64,000 nt of DNA from assembly GCA_016125375.1 (NCBI GenBank), contig WGLU01000007.1, positions 1 through 64,000 on the forward strand, written 5' to 3'. The position numbers and the translations under genes were made by a program. Of the stretch, positions 50,488 through 59,115 are shown piece after piece. Source of the DNA: Pseudomonadota bacterium (GTDB lineage: Bacteria > Pseudomonadota > Alphaproteobacteria > UBA1280 > RI-95). Position 1 is the stretch's first letter. Each line of letters begins with the position of its first letter. Under the pieces are notes generated by a model. It saw only the letters and a program-made list of their open reading frames with translations. It did not search any database and had not been told where the DNA came from.

Positions 50488-51501
50488 GTGACCCACTCGA
50501 CCCGTTATGGCGAGCGTATTGACGCCTACGTTGACCGCAATATTGTTATGGAGCTGGTTCGTGTGACCGAGGCGGCAGCTATGGCCAGTGCAGAATATAT
50601 TGGGACAGGGGATAAGAAAGGTGCCGATCAGGCAGCTACCGATGCCATGCGCCGGGCACTGAACTGCCTTGATATTGACGGCACAATCGTGATTGGCGAA
50701 GGCGAACGCGATGAGGCGCCTATGCTCTATATCGGGGAGAAGGTTGGCACCGGTACCGGCATGAAAATCGACATCGCCGTTGATCCTCTGGAAGGAACAG
50801 ATGTCTGTGCCCGTGGTGCGGAGAACTCTATTTCCGTCATAGCCGCTGCCGAGCATGGCAAGTTCCTGCATGCACCTGATGTGTATATGGAAAAGCTGGC
50901 ACTGGGTGCGGGGTACGATATCTCCAAGTTCGACCTCGACATGCCTGCCGATGCTGTTGTGCGCGAAGTTGCACGCCAGAAAGGCGTGCCTGTAAACCGT
51001 GTTATGGTCTGTATGCTGGACCGTGAGCGCCATCAGCCGCTGATGGCGGGCGTGCGCAAAGCAGGAGCCCGCATCAAACTGATTGGCGATGGCGATGTTG
51101 CCGGCGCTATTGCAGCCGTGATGCCGGATAGCGGCATTGACGTACTTCTTGGTAGTGGCGGTGCACCAGAAGGTGTGTTGGCTGCTGCGGCACTGCGTTG
51201 CATGGGTGGCAATATTCTGGGCCGCCTGGTGTTTAAAAACGATGCGCAAATTGAGCGCGCTCAATCAATGGGCGTGCGTGACCCCAAACAAACATTTACC
51301 ACAACAGACATGGCGTCCGGCGAGGTGATGTTTGCGGCAACCGGCGTAACGTCGGGCACATTTTTGCAGGGTGTGACAGAGATTCCCGGTGGTTGTACAA
51401 GCCACAGCCTTGTAATGCGCTCCAAAACCGGGACAATCCGGAAGATTGAGACCTTTCACCGCGACAGTAAGTTCGCAGAAATGATGAAGGCCGCCAGTTA
51501 G
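50488..51501 (+). CDS. glpX: Class II fructose-1,6-bisphosphatase, GlpX type (copy 2)
   Basis: MELVRVTEAAAMASAEYIGTGDKKGADQAATDAMR...VIGEGERDEAPMLYIGE. Confidence 0.95.
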   Translation: MTHSTRYGERIDAYVDRNIVMELVRVTEAAAMASAEYIGTGDKKGADQAATDAMRRALNCLDIDGTIVIGEGERDEAPMLYIGEKVGTGTGMKIDIAVDPLEGTDVCARGAENSISVIAAAEHGKFLHAPDVYMEKLALGAGYDISKFDLDMPADAVVREVARQKGVPVNRVMVCMLDRERHQPLMAGVRKAGARIKLIGDGDVAGAIAAVMPDSGIDVLLGSGGAPEGVLAAAALRCMGGNILGRLVFKNDAQIERAQSMGVRDPKQTFTTTDMASGEVMFAATGVTSGTFLQGVTEIPGGCTSHSLVMRSKTGTIRKIETFHRDSKFAEMMKAAS

Positions 51502-51518
51502 GCGGCCTTCGGGTTTTT
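51487..51518 (+). terminator. Terminator overlapping the glpX2 stop
   Basis: AAGGCCGCCAGTTAGGCGGCCTTCGGGTTTTT. Confidence 0.7.
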
Positions 51519-51526
51519 AACGTGCA

Positions 51527-51883
51527 TTAAAAGGGGAGCTTGCCCGACGGTGTGAGGCCTGTATTCGGGTTTGTACCCGGAATGGCGCCTGCACCGGGTT
51601 TGGCGGCAGTTGCGCCGCCGGCAGCATCCTGACAGCTGCGCCCGTTGTAAACCTTACCCTGCGAGCCGCACTGAATCATGGCATTGGCCGCTGTTTGCAG
51701 TTGTTGGATAACCTGGGTTTGCTGCTGAATTTGCTGCTGTAGCTGGGTAATGGTCTGATTCTGCTGGTCCTCCAACGGGTCACCTGTGCTGGACGGATAG
51801 CGCACACGTTGTGCCTCTGCGGTCAGGGCAAGGGCGCTGGCAAAAAGGGTAATCAGGGCGGCAACAGTTAACAGGCGGGTCAT
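51527..51883 (-). CDS. Secreted Gln-rich coiled-coil protein
   Basis: MTRLLTVAALITLFASALALTAEA; QNQTITQLQQQIQQQTQVIQQLQ; two Cys. Confidence 0.6.
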   Translation of the reverse strand: MTRLLTVAALITLFASALALTAEAQRVRYPSSTGDPLEDQQNQTITQLQQQIQQQTQVIQQLQTAANAMIQCGSQGKVYNGRSCQDAAGGATAAKPGAGAIPGTNPNTGLTPSGKLPF

Positions 51884-52094
51884 GGTTGGTCGGCTCCTTG
51901 TGGCTCTTAAATGTGTTCTCAGCATAGCACGGGCCCATCGGTCCCCCAAGTAGCTGTGTTGCATAAAAAGCGCATCCCCCTCCACCTGAAAAAATATTTT
52001 TATAAATCCCCCTTTTTTCAGACAGTTGGCGGGATTAGATTACGTGGTGTAAGGCCCCCATAGTGGTGGGCTTTGTATAAGGGGAGCTAAAAAC

Positions 52095-52334
52095 ATGCTG
52101 CGTTCCATCCTGATCGCACTGCTGAGCACCGGCGCACTGCTGGCCGCTCAAACCGTAATGTCTGTACAAGCTGCACAGGCACAAGAACATGCCGATGATG
52201 AAGCTGTAGACAGCAGCGACACCACCGACGAAGGCCATGCCGGCATGGATAGCGAAGACGCTACTCATGAAGACGCCAACACTCATGGCGACGAAGAAAC
52301 AACTGACGAAGAAGACTCCAGCGAAGGCCGCTAA
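52095..52334 (+). CDS. Small secreted Asp/Glu/His-rich protein
   Basis: Signal peptide, then HADDEAVDSSDTTDEGHAGMDSEDATHEDANTHGDEETTDEEDSSEGR; terminator follows. Confidence 0.6.
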   Translation: MLRSILIALLSTGALLAAQTVMSVQAAQAQEHADDEAVDSSDTTDEGHAGMDSEDATHEDANTHGDEETTDEEDSSEGR

Positions 52335-52356
52335 CTCTCCGCCACGTTTTTCAAAC

Positions 52357-52388
52357 GGGGGCACCTCTTCAGGTGCCCCTTGTTTTTT
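52357..52388 (+). terminator. Rho-independent terminator
   Basis: GGGGCACCTCTTCAGGTGCCCCTTGTTTTTT. Confidence 0.8.
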
Positions 52389-52914
52389 AGCCTAACCCTT
52401 GACCTTCGTTGTGCCACATCCGGGCAGACAGGTTGTCAGCAGCATGCACAAGTGCGGCAAGTTCATTCATCTTGCGCTCTTTCTTGCTGTGCGCATGGAC
52501 CTCGCCATGGGCATATTCCAATGCATTCAGCTCGGTATTTGTCAGATGAATGCCGTATGTCTCCGGTAATGTCGTCATGTAAAAGTGGCCTTTATCAAAC
52601 CCTTCGGGCAGTCCGGTTGTGTACTGCCAGATTTTCTCCACATCATGGAAGTACAGGCAGATGAGTGCACTCGCCAGCGTAAAGGGCAGAGGGCGTGCCG
52701 TATCGAACTGGCTGTACATGACTTCGGCCAGCCGGAACGTTTCTGCCAGATGGTCTTTATAACCACCCACCCACGCCTGATGGTTATGGGATGACCCATG
52801 GGCTCGCTCAATCAGGGGCTGGTGTGTACGGTGGAAGGCCAGAATGGCCTCTTTGCGTGGATCTTCCAAACTGTTCAAATAGTCGGAAAGTTTTTTATGA
52901 AGCAGGTCTTTCAC
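52387..52914 (-). CDS. HD-domain-like phosphohydrolase candidate
   Basis: HNHQAWVGGYKDHLAE...LYFHDVEKIWQY...LVHAADNLSARMW. Confidence 0.65.
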   Translation of the reverse strand: MKDLLHKKLSDYLNSLEDPRKEAILAFHRTHQPLIERAHGSSHNHQAWVGGYKDHLAETFRLAEVMYSQFDTARPLPFTLASALICLYFHDVEKIWQYTTGLPEGFDKGHFYMTTLPETYGIHLTNTELNALEYAHGEVHAHSKKERKMNELAALVHAADNLSARMWHNEGQGLG

Positions 52915-52959
52915 CTGACGATCTCCTTCTCAATAATTGACCGCGCCTACATCCTAACA

Positions 52960-52987
52960 AAAAAGGCTGCCAGAGGCAGCCTTTTTT
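52960..52987 (-). terminator. Rho-independent terminator downstream of glmS
   Basis: AAAAAAGGCTGCCAGAGGCAGCCTTTTTT. Confidence 0.65.
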
Positions 52988-53005
52988 GCTCTTGAGGGAA
53001 GCGGG

Positions 53006-54835
53006 TTATTCCACTGTGACCGACTTGGCCAGGTTACGCGGCTGGTCCACATCGGTGCCTTTCATCACGGCCACATGATAGGCCAGCAGTTGAACGGGCA
53101 ACGTGCTCAGAATGGGCTGAACAAATGGATGCGCGTCCGGCAGCACAATCATGCCGCCGTTAACGGTACCTGCCGCGGCAGCACCTTTTTTGTCGGTAAT
53201 CAGGTAGACGCTGCCTTTACGGGCCGCAACTTCCTGCATGTTGGAAACTGTCTTCTCGAACAAGGTATTCCACGGGGCGATGGTGATGACGGGTACGCCT
53301 TCCTCAATCAGGGCAATGGGGCCGTGTTTCATTTCGCCTGCTGCATAACCTTCGGCGTGGATGTACGAGATTTCTTTCAGCTTCAGGGCACCTTCCAGCG
53401 CAATCGGGTATTGGCTGCCGCGGCCCAGATACAGCGCACTGCGGGCGTGCATAATCTGCTCGGCCATTCTTTGCAGGGTACTGTCCATATCCAGTACTGC
53501 TGTCATACGGGCGGGCACTTCGGTCAGGGCATGGATGAGTTCGGCAACTTTCTCGCCACTCAACAGACCTTTCTGGCGACCGGTCTCAATAGCCAGCAGC
53601 GCTAGTACCATCAGCTGTGTCGTAAAGGCTTTGGTGGAAGCCACACCAATTTCCGGGCCTGCCTTGGTTTGCAAAACCGCATGAGATTCACGCGCGATGG
53701 AGCTGCCCGGTACGTTAACGATGCTCAGGATCTGCTGCCCTGCTTTTTTGCAGTATTCCAGCGCAGCGAGTGTATCCGCAGTTTCTCCAGATTGGGAGAT
53801 GAACACGCAGACGCCACCTTTAACCAGCGGGGGCTGACGGTAACGGAATTCGGAGGCGATATCCACGTTCACCGGAATTCCAGCCATTTCTTCCAGCCAG
53901 TATTTGGCGACACAGCCAGCGTAGTAGGAGGTGCCGCAGGCAACGATCGTCACTTGGGTTGCTTTGGACAAATCGATGCTCACGTTGTCGAAGCAGATTT
54001 TGCTGCGGGTCGCGTCCAGATAAGCCGTCAGGGTTTCGCCTGTCACGGTGGGCTGCTCGTGGATTTCTTTCAGCATAAAGTGGCGGTAACCATTCTTGCC
54101 AGCCAGTGCGTCACTCACATCAACCGTTACAACAGGGCGGTTGGCTTTTTTACCATCCAGTGTGTAGACTTCGGCGCCTTTGGTGGTCAGCACGGCTACA
54201 TCATCATTTTCCAAGTAGATGACTTTGTTGGTGAACGGCGCTAATGCCAGCGCGTCAGAGCCCATGTAGGTAGCGCCTTCAGCAAGGCCGACAACCAACG
54301 GGCTGCCACGGCGCGCGGCGATAATCTGGTTTTTATCATCGTTGAACAGGATGCCCAGGGCAAAAGCGCCTTCAACTTCTTTCATTGTTTCAATAACTGC
54401 ATCCAATTTGCCTTTGCCTGCATCCATGTGCTGGCTGATGAGCATGGGCACTGTTTCGGTATCGGTATCAGACTTAAAGCTCGTGCCTTCTTTCATCAGG
54501 CGGGTGCGGAGCTCTTTGTAGTTTTCAATAATCCCGTTATGCACAACGGCGCAGTGCTTGCTCAGGTGCGGGTGTGCGTTGGTTTCATTCGGCTCGCCGT
54601 GGGTAGCCCAGCGGGTGTGACCAATAGCGGCCTTATCGCCATCATGCAGGGGTTTTTGGGTCATTAACTCTTCAAGGGCGGATAGCTTCCCCGCGCGGCG
54701 GCGCAGGTCAATTTGCCCATTTTCCAGTGCAGCAATCCCGGCTGAATCATAGCCACGGTATTCAAGCCGTTTCAGGCCTTCAAGAACCTGATGGGATGGA
54801 TTGTTTGAGCCAATTACACCAATGATGCCACACAT
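53006..54835 (-). CDS. glmS: Glucosamine-6-phosphate synthase
   Basis: MCGIIGVIG (N-terminal Cys)...GHTRWATHGEPNETNAHPH; C-terminal AKSVTVE. Confidence 0.98.
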   Translation of the reverse strand: MCGIIGVIGSNNPSHQVLEGLKRLEYRGYDSAGIAALENGQIDLRRRAGKLSALEELMTQKPLHDGDKAAIGHTRWATHGEPNETNAHPHLSKHCAVVHNGIIENYKELRTRLMKEGTSFKSDTDTETVPMLISQHMDAGKGKLDAVIETMKEVEGAFALGILFNDDKNQIIAARRGSPLVVGLAEGATYMGSDALALAPFTNKVIYLENDDVAVLTTKGAEVYTLDGKKANRPVVTVDVSDALAGKNGYRHFMLKEIHEQPTVTGETLTAYLDATRSKICFDNVSIDLSKATQVTIVACGTSYYAGCVAKYWLEEMAGIPVNVDIASEFRYRQPPLVKGGVCVFISQSGETADTLAALEYCKKAGQQILSIVNVPGSSIARESHAVLQTKAGPEIGVASTKAFTTQLMVLALLAIETGRQKGLLSGEKVAELIHALTEVPARMTAVLDMDSTLQRMAEQIMHARSALYLGRGSQYPIALEGALKLKEISYIHAEGYAAGEMKHGPIALIEEGVPVITIAPWNTLFEKTVSNMQEVAARKGSVYLITDKKGAAAAGTVNGGMIVLPDAHPFVQPILSTLPVQLLAYHVAVMKGTDVDQPRNLAKSVTVE

Positions 54836-54954
54836 ACTCTGGGGGTACTCCCGTTGTTGTCGTTTCTCGTGTTCATGTCGTGAACAGAGCAGCATTCTAG
54901 CAGCACCGGTGGTGCTGGCAAAGCATTTTATTTAGAGCTAGAAAAGCGGCTGAA

Positions 54955-56358
54955 TTACGCGCCTTTTTTGGCGGGCCGCTTATAACCTGTACGTGTTTTC
55001 TGCTCCGCACGGGTTACGGCCAAAGCCTCTGGTGGCACATCTTTGGTGATGGTAGAACCAGCACCAACTGTTGCGCCTACGCCAATTTTCACCGGCGCAA
55101 CCAACGAGGTGTTCGAACCGATGAAAGCACCATCTGCTATAACCGTCTGATGTTTATTGGCACCGTCATAATTACAGGTAATCGTACCTGCACCGATGTT
55201 AACCTCAACGCCGACAACGGCATCACCAATATATGACAAGTGGTTGACCTTGCTGCCTTTGCCAATTGTGGTTGCCTTTGTTTCCACAAAGTTGCCTACT
55301 TTGGCACCGTTTTCCAGCAGGGTCCCCGGGCGCAGGCGTGCAAACGGGCCTATGCTGCATTTGGCACGCACTTTCACGCCTTCAAGGTGGCAGAAAGCAT
55401 AAATGTGTGTGTCGTCATGGACGGTTGTGTTGCGCAGGTATGAGCTGCCTTCCAGCTCGACGCGTTCGCCCAGCGAGACGTTTTCGAAAAAACGGCAGTT
55501 CGGGCCAATTATGCTGTCACGTCCGATTTGCGTATCAGCAGAAAGATAAGTTGTTGCAGGGTCGATGAAGGTGACACCATCAGCCATCAGTTCCGCACGT
55601 TTGCGCTGTTGGAACAAGTGCTCGGTTGTAGCCAGTTGCGCGCGGGAGTTCACGCCGAGCAGGGCCTCGCCATCATCTACCTTGCACGTGCCGACTTTCA
55701 GGCCGTCCTGAAGAGCAAGCGTGACGATATCCGTCAGGTAATATTCACCTTGGGCATTGTTATTACCTGTTTTACGGAGCAGGTCGTAAATCAGCGGCGC
55801 TGCAACGGCGTAAATGCCTGTGTTGATTTCATCAATCATGCGCTCCTCATCTGTGGCATCTTTATGCTCAACGATTCCCACGAACTGGTTGCCTTTGCGG
55901 CGAATGCGGCCAAGGCCAGTTGGGTCGTCAGCTGTCGTGGTGACAACGGTCACGGCGTTGTCCTTTTCTAGATGTTTTTCTGTCAGCGTGAACAGCAAAT
56001 CGGGTGTAACCAGCGGTACATCGCCGGAGAGAATGAGCAGGTGACCCTCGAAGCCTTTCAGAGCGTCTTCGGTTTGCAGGACGGCATGGCCGGTACCCAG
56101 TTGCTGGGTTTGTTCGGCAGCTTGTACATCGCTGCTGTAAGCAGAGATAAATTCGCGCACCTTGTCAGCACCGTGACCGACAATAACAACCGTATGCGTC
56201 GGGGCCAGCTCGGCGGCGGCATCCAGCACGTGACCAAGCATGGGTTTGCCTGCAACAGGATGCAGAACCTTAGGCATGTCGGACTTCATCCGGGTGCCTT
56301 TGCCACCGGCCATAATGGCGACGGCAAACTGTTCGTTGCTGGCAGATTTTTTGGTCAT
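54955..56358 (-). CDS. glmU: Bifunctional UDP-GlcNAc pyrophosphorylase/acetyltransferase
   Basis: IMAGGKGTRMKSDMPKVLHPVAGKPML; left-handed beta-helix hexapeptides; NYDGANKHQT. Confidence 0.97.
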   Translation of the reverse strand: MTKKSASNEQFAVAIMAGGKGTRMKSDMPKVLHPVAGKPMLGHVLDAAAELAPTHTVVIVGHGADKVREFISAYSSDVQAAEQTQQLGTGHAVLQTEDALKGFEGHLLILSGDVPLVTPDLLFTLTEKHLEKDNAVTVVTTTADDPTGLGRIRRKGNQFVGIVEHKDATDEERMIDEINTGIYAVAAPLIYDLLRKTGNNNAQGEYYLTDIVTLALQDGLKVGTCKVDDGEALLGVNSRAQLATTEHLFQQRKRAELMADGVTFIDPATTYLSADTQIGRDSIIGPNCRFFENVSLGERVELEGSSYLRNTTVHDDTHIYAFCHLEGVKVRAKCSIGPFARLRPGTLLENGAKVGNFVETKATTIGKGSKVNHLSYIGDAVVGVEVNIGAGTITCNYDGANKHQTVIADGAFIGSNTSLVAPVKIGVGATVGAGSTITKDVPPEALAVTRAEQKTRTGYKRPAKKGA

Positions 56359-56436
56359 CGTACGCGGTCCTTCGTTTCTTACAGGCGCGCATTCTAACCC
56401 AACATGGGGAGAGGATAAAGCCGGAAAAACGGCTGT

Positions 56437-56865
56437 TTATCGGGCTGGTTTTTTAACCTGTTCGGTCTGTTGCTTTTCTTTTTGGCTGCTGCGCTGGATT
56501 TTACCTTCCAAATCGCCGTAAAACCAAGCGACACCGAGGAGCTGGGCGAAGAAGAACAGCCACATAGGAATAATAAAGCCCAGCTTGCTGGTTTTATGGT
56601 TGAAAACGCCACGGCCTGCAAAAATGCCCGGAAAACCGCCGACAAGGCCGAGGAGGTGGTAGGTCAGTTCCGGTGTGCGGCGACTGCCGGACTTTGCCGC
56701 CCATTTATCCATGCCGAAACTAAAAAAGGTGACTATATTCAGGCACATAAACCAGATATAGGCGGTGTCGAGCGGCAAGACAGTGTCCAGCAACAGGGTC
56801 ATGGTACCTGCGATAGCGCAATGCAGGACGAACGAGCGTATTTTGACACTATGCAGGAATATCAT
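56437..56865 (-). CDS. DUF1294-like small membrane protein
   Basis: NIVTFFSFGMDKWAAKSGSRRTPELTYHLLGLVGGFPGIFAGRGVFNHKTSKLGFI. Confidence 0.8.
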   Translation of the reverse strand: MIFLHSVKIRSFVLHCAIAGTMTLLLDTVLPLDTAYIWFMCLNIVTFFSFGMDKWAAKSGSRRTPELTYHLLGLVGGFPGIFAGRGVFNHKTSKLGFIIPMWLFFFAQLLGVAWFYGDLEGKIQRSSQKEKQQTEQVKKPAR

Positions 56866-56874
56866 GCCCTTAGT

Positions 56875-57852
56875 TTAGCCTGCGGCACGCGTCTGCGCCA
56901 GCGCTTTACGCACGACGGGCTCGGTCAGGCGCAGGGTCATGGCATCGGGATCGACGCCCAGCTCAACTTCTGCGCCGACGGGCAGGGTGATGATGGTCTT
57001 TCCGTGGCCGCAGGGGACGTTGGTGACGACTGGAATATCCATATCGCCCAGAGCGTCGTGCACCATTTCCTCGATAGAGAAGCCGTAGGGGATGGTGGCG
57101 GGCGGAATGTCGGTAAACTCGCCCACAATCAGACCTTTGATTTTATCCAGCTTGCCCGCACGTTTGAGGTGCAGGATAAAGCGGTCGATGGAATAAAGCG
57201 CCTCGCATTCATCCTCGATGAACAGGATGCAGCCATCGGTATTAAAGTCGGTGGCGGTGCCGATAAGGTGGGACAGCAGGCACAGGTTGCCGCCAACAAG
57301 GCGGCCCGTGGCAGTGCCCGAAATGTACGGGCTGATGGCATGTTCGGCCTTGGTCAGGACCAGCGGCGTCATATCACCGGAGAGTACCCCCTCCCAGTGG
57401 CCCCATGTCAGGGCGTCCGGCTTGGTGGGTCGCAGGTTGTGCAGCATGGGGCCGTGGAAAGTCACCAGCCCCGTTTTTTTGTGAATCCCGTTCAGGAGGG
57501 CGGTTATGTCACTGAAGCCGCAGAAGATTTTCGGGTGACGGGCAATCAGCTCGTAGTCGAGAATATCCAGCAGCCAAAGGCTGCCTGTGCCGCCCTTGGC
57601 GCAGACGATGGCATCAATTTCAGGGTCATGGAACATGTCTTCAATCGCGTCGGCCCGCTGTTCCATGTTACCGGCATACTGGTGGTGCTGGGTCGCGTTT
57701 TGCGGGTGGACATACACCTCGTACCCCATTTTTTGCAGGCGGCTGGCGGTCATGGCCAGTTCGTCAGCGGGCATCCAGCGCCCGGGCGAGACGATACCGA
57801 TGGTGTCGCCTTTTTTCAGAGCGGGGGGGAGGAGTAAAGGTTTAGCGGGCAT
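56875..57852 (-). CDS. ldcA: LD-carboxypeptidase (peptidase S66)
   Basis: KGDTIGIVSPGRW...DIDAIVCAKGGTGS...KIFCGFSDITALLNGI...GPML; start refined to 57852. Confidence 0.9.
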   Translation of the reverse strand: MPAKPLLLPPALKKGDTIGIVSPGRWMPADELAMTASRLQKMGYEVYVHPQNATQHHQYAGNMEQRADAIEDMFHDPEIDAIVCAKGGTGSLWLLDILDYELIARHPKIFCGFSDITALLNGIHKKTGLVTFHGPMLHNLRPTKPDALTWGHWEGVLSGDMTPLVLTKAEHAISPYISGTATGRLVGGNLCLLSHLIGTATDFNTDGCILFIEDECEALYSIDRFILHLKRAGKLDKIKGLIVGEFTDIPPATIPYGFSIEEMVHDALGDMDIPVVTNVPCGHGKTIITLPVGAEVELGVDPDAMTLRLTEPVVRKALAQTRAAG

Positions 57853-57922
57853 GGTGTGTACGTCCTTCAAAAGGCTTTTGAGTTTGCCCATTTTACAAAG
57901 CATGGCCGCAGAATCCAAGCAA

Positions 57923-57954
57923 CAAAAACCCCCACCGTGCGGTGGGGGTTTTCT
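57923..57954 (-). terminator. Hairpin between ldcA and the deaminase gene
   Basis: AAAAACCCCCACCGTGCGGTGGGGGTTTTC. Confidence 0.65.
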
Positions 57955-57956
57955 CG

Positions 57957-58469
57957 TTACAGGGTGACGGCGCGCACGCGTACGCCGGCCTCGGCCAGCA
58001 TGGTGCTTACGCGCTGGAAGTCGAACTCCCAGCGGCTGCCGCGGCTGCGGTAGCTCTCGGTGAAGGCGTAGTCGAGCACCAGCTCGGCGATGCCCGCATC
58101 GATGATGGCCTGTGCACACTGCATGCAGGGCATGAGCAGGGCATACATGGTGGCCCCGCGCAGGGCGTTGCCGTCACGCGCGGCGTGGCAGACGGCCTTG
58201 CGCTCGGCATGGTTGAGCCAGTCGTACTTGCCCTGGTCGCCGTCGGCATGGGTGGCCGGGGTGGGGCGGCTCGTGCGTTCCGGATGGGCATGCACACCAG
58301 CCGGCAGGCTGTTGTAGCCTTCGGCCAGCACAATGCCGTCGTTGTTGACGACCAACACGCCGAGGGGCGTGTCCTTGTCGTCGCTGTTGTCGGCGGCAAT
58401 GGCGCGGGCGTTCATGAAACAGGCATGGTCGAACGCGCTTGCTTTGGTGGGAGTGTAGAGGGCGGTCAT
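57957..58469 (-). CDS. Cytidine/deoxycytidylate deaminase family protein
   Basis: WLNHAERKAVCHAARDG...MPCMQCAQAIIDAGIAELVLDY (HAE...PCxxC). Confidence 0.9.
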   Translation of the reverse strand: MTALYTPTKASAFDHACFMNARAIAADNSDDKDTPLGVLVVNNDGIVLAEGYNSLPAGVHAHPERTSRPTPATHADGDQGKYDWLNHAERKAVCHAARDGNALRGATMYALLMPCMQCAQAIIDAGIAELVLDYAFTESYRSRGSRWEFDFQRVSTMLAEAGVRVRAVTL

Positions 58470-58652
58470 ATCGGCCTCTTAGGTCTGAGGGGAAGATAAT
58501 AAAAAAACGGAACAAATGGAAAAAGCGTGCCTATGGATTGTATACAAAGATGCGCCCCAGTCAACCGAAACAAGCAATACCGGTATGTATGGGGTGCGCC
58601 CACCCGCTGCACGCTTGCAAGATTTCAGCTATGCCCCATACTGTTTAGTGTC

Positions 58653-59045
58653 ATGAAGCATATTTTGAACATTCTGATGATCGGCATTCTGGCGATGCTC
58701 CCTGCATGTGCCAGTGCCACGCCGTGCAGAATGGGTGTTGGCAGTTATGCAGCGCCATGTCCGCATGGGCATGAGGTCGCGCATACGTGCCCGCATGGCA
58801 AGGGTGTGCATGGGTGTGACATGCTGACGTCGGACTGTCTGGGTATTGGCAAGGGCACGGTGCCCGTGGTTGCCGATATGTCGTTGCCGCTGAAGGCGGG
58901 ATGCACTGCCGGTTGCTGTCTTCCTACACGTCCTCGCTTACAGGAAGGTGTGCCGGTACGGCGCAGCCATGACCCGCCCCTCATGGGCGCAGTTGGTTTT
59001 TCTTACCCGTCGATTGTTATCCTGACGGGCCGTTTACGTATTTGA
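58653..59045 (+). CDS. Small secreted Cys/His-rich protein at the head of the copper operon
   Basis: MKHILNILMIGILAMLPACASATPCRMGVGSYAAPCPHGHEVAHTCPHGKGVHGCDML; directly upstream of copA. Confidence 0.6.
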   Translation: MKHILNILMIGILAMLPACASATPCRMGVGSYAAPCPHGHEVAHTCPHGKGVHGCDMLTSDCLGIGKGTVPVVADMSLPLKAGCTAGCCLPTRPRLQEGVPVRRSHDPPLMGAVGFSYPSIVILTGRLRI

Positions 59046-59115
59046 TCCTGTCGCCGGTATGAAACTTCCCGCTAATACGCGGGTACTTTGTATTGATGAT
59101 GATAAAGGTGACGAC

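Noticed and set aside
56470-57837. 455-aa plus-strand ORF
   Set aside because: Antisense to the DUF1294 and ldcA genes.
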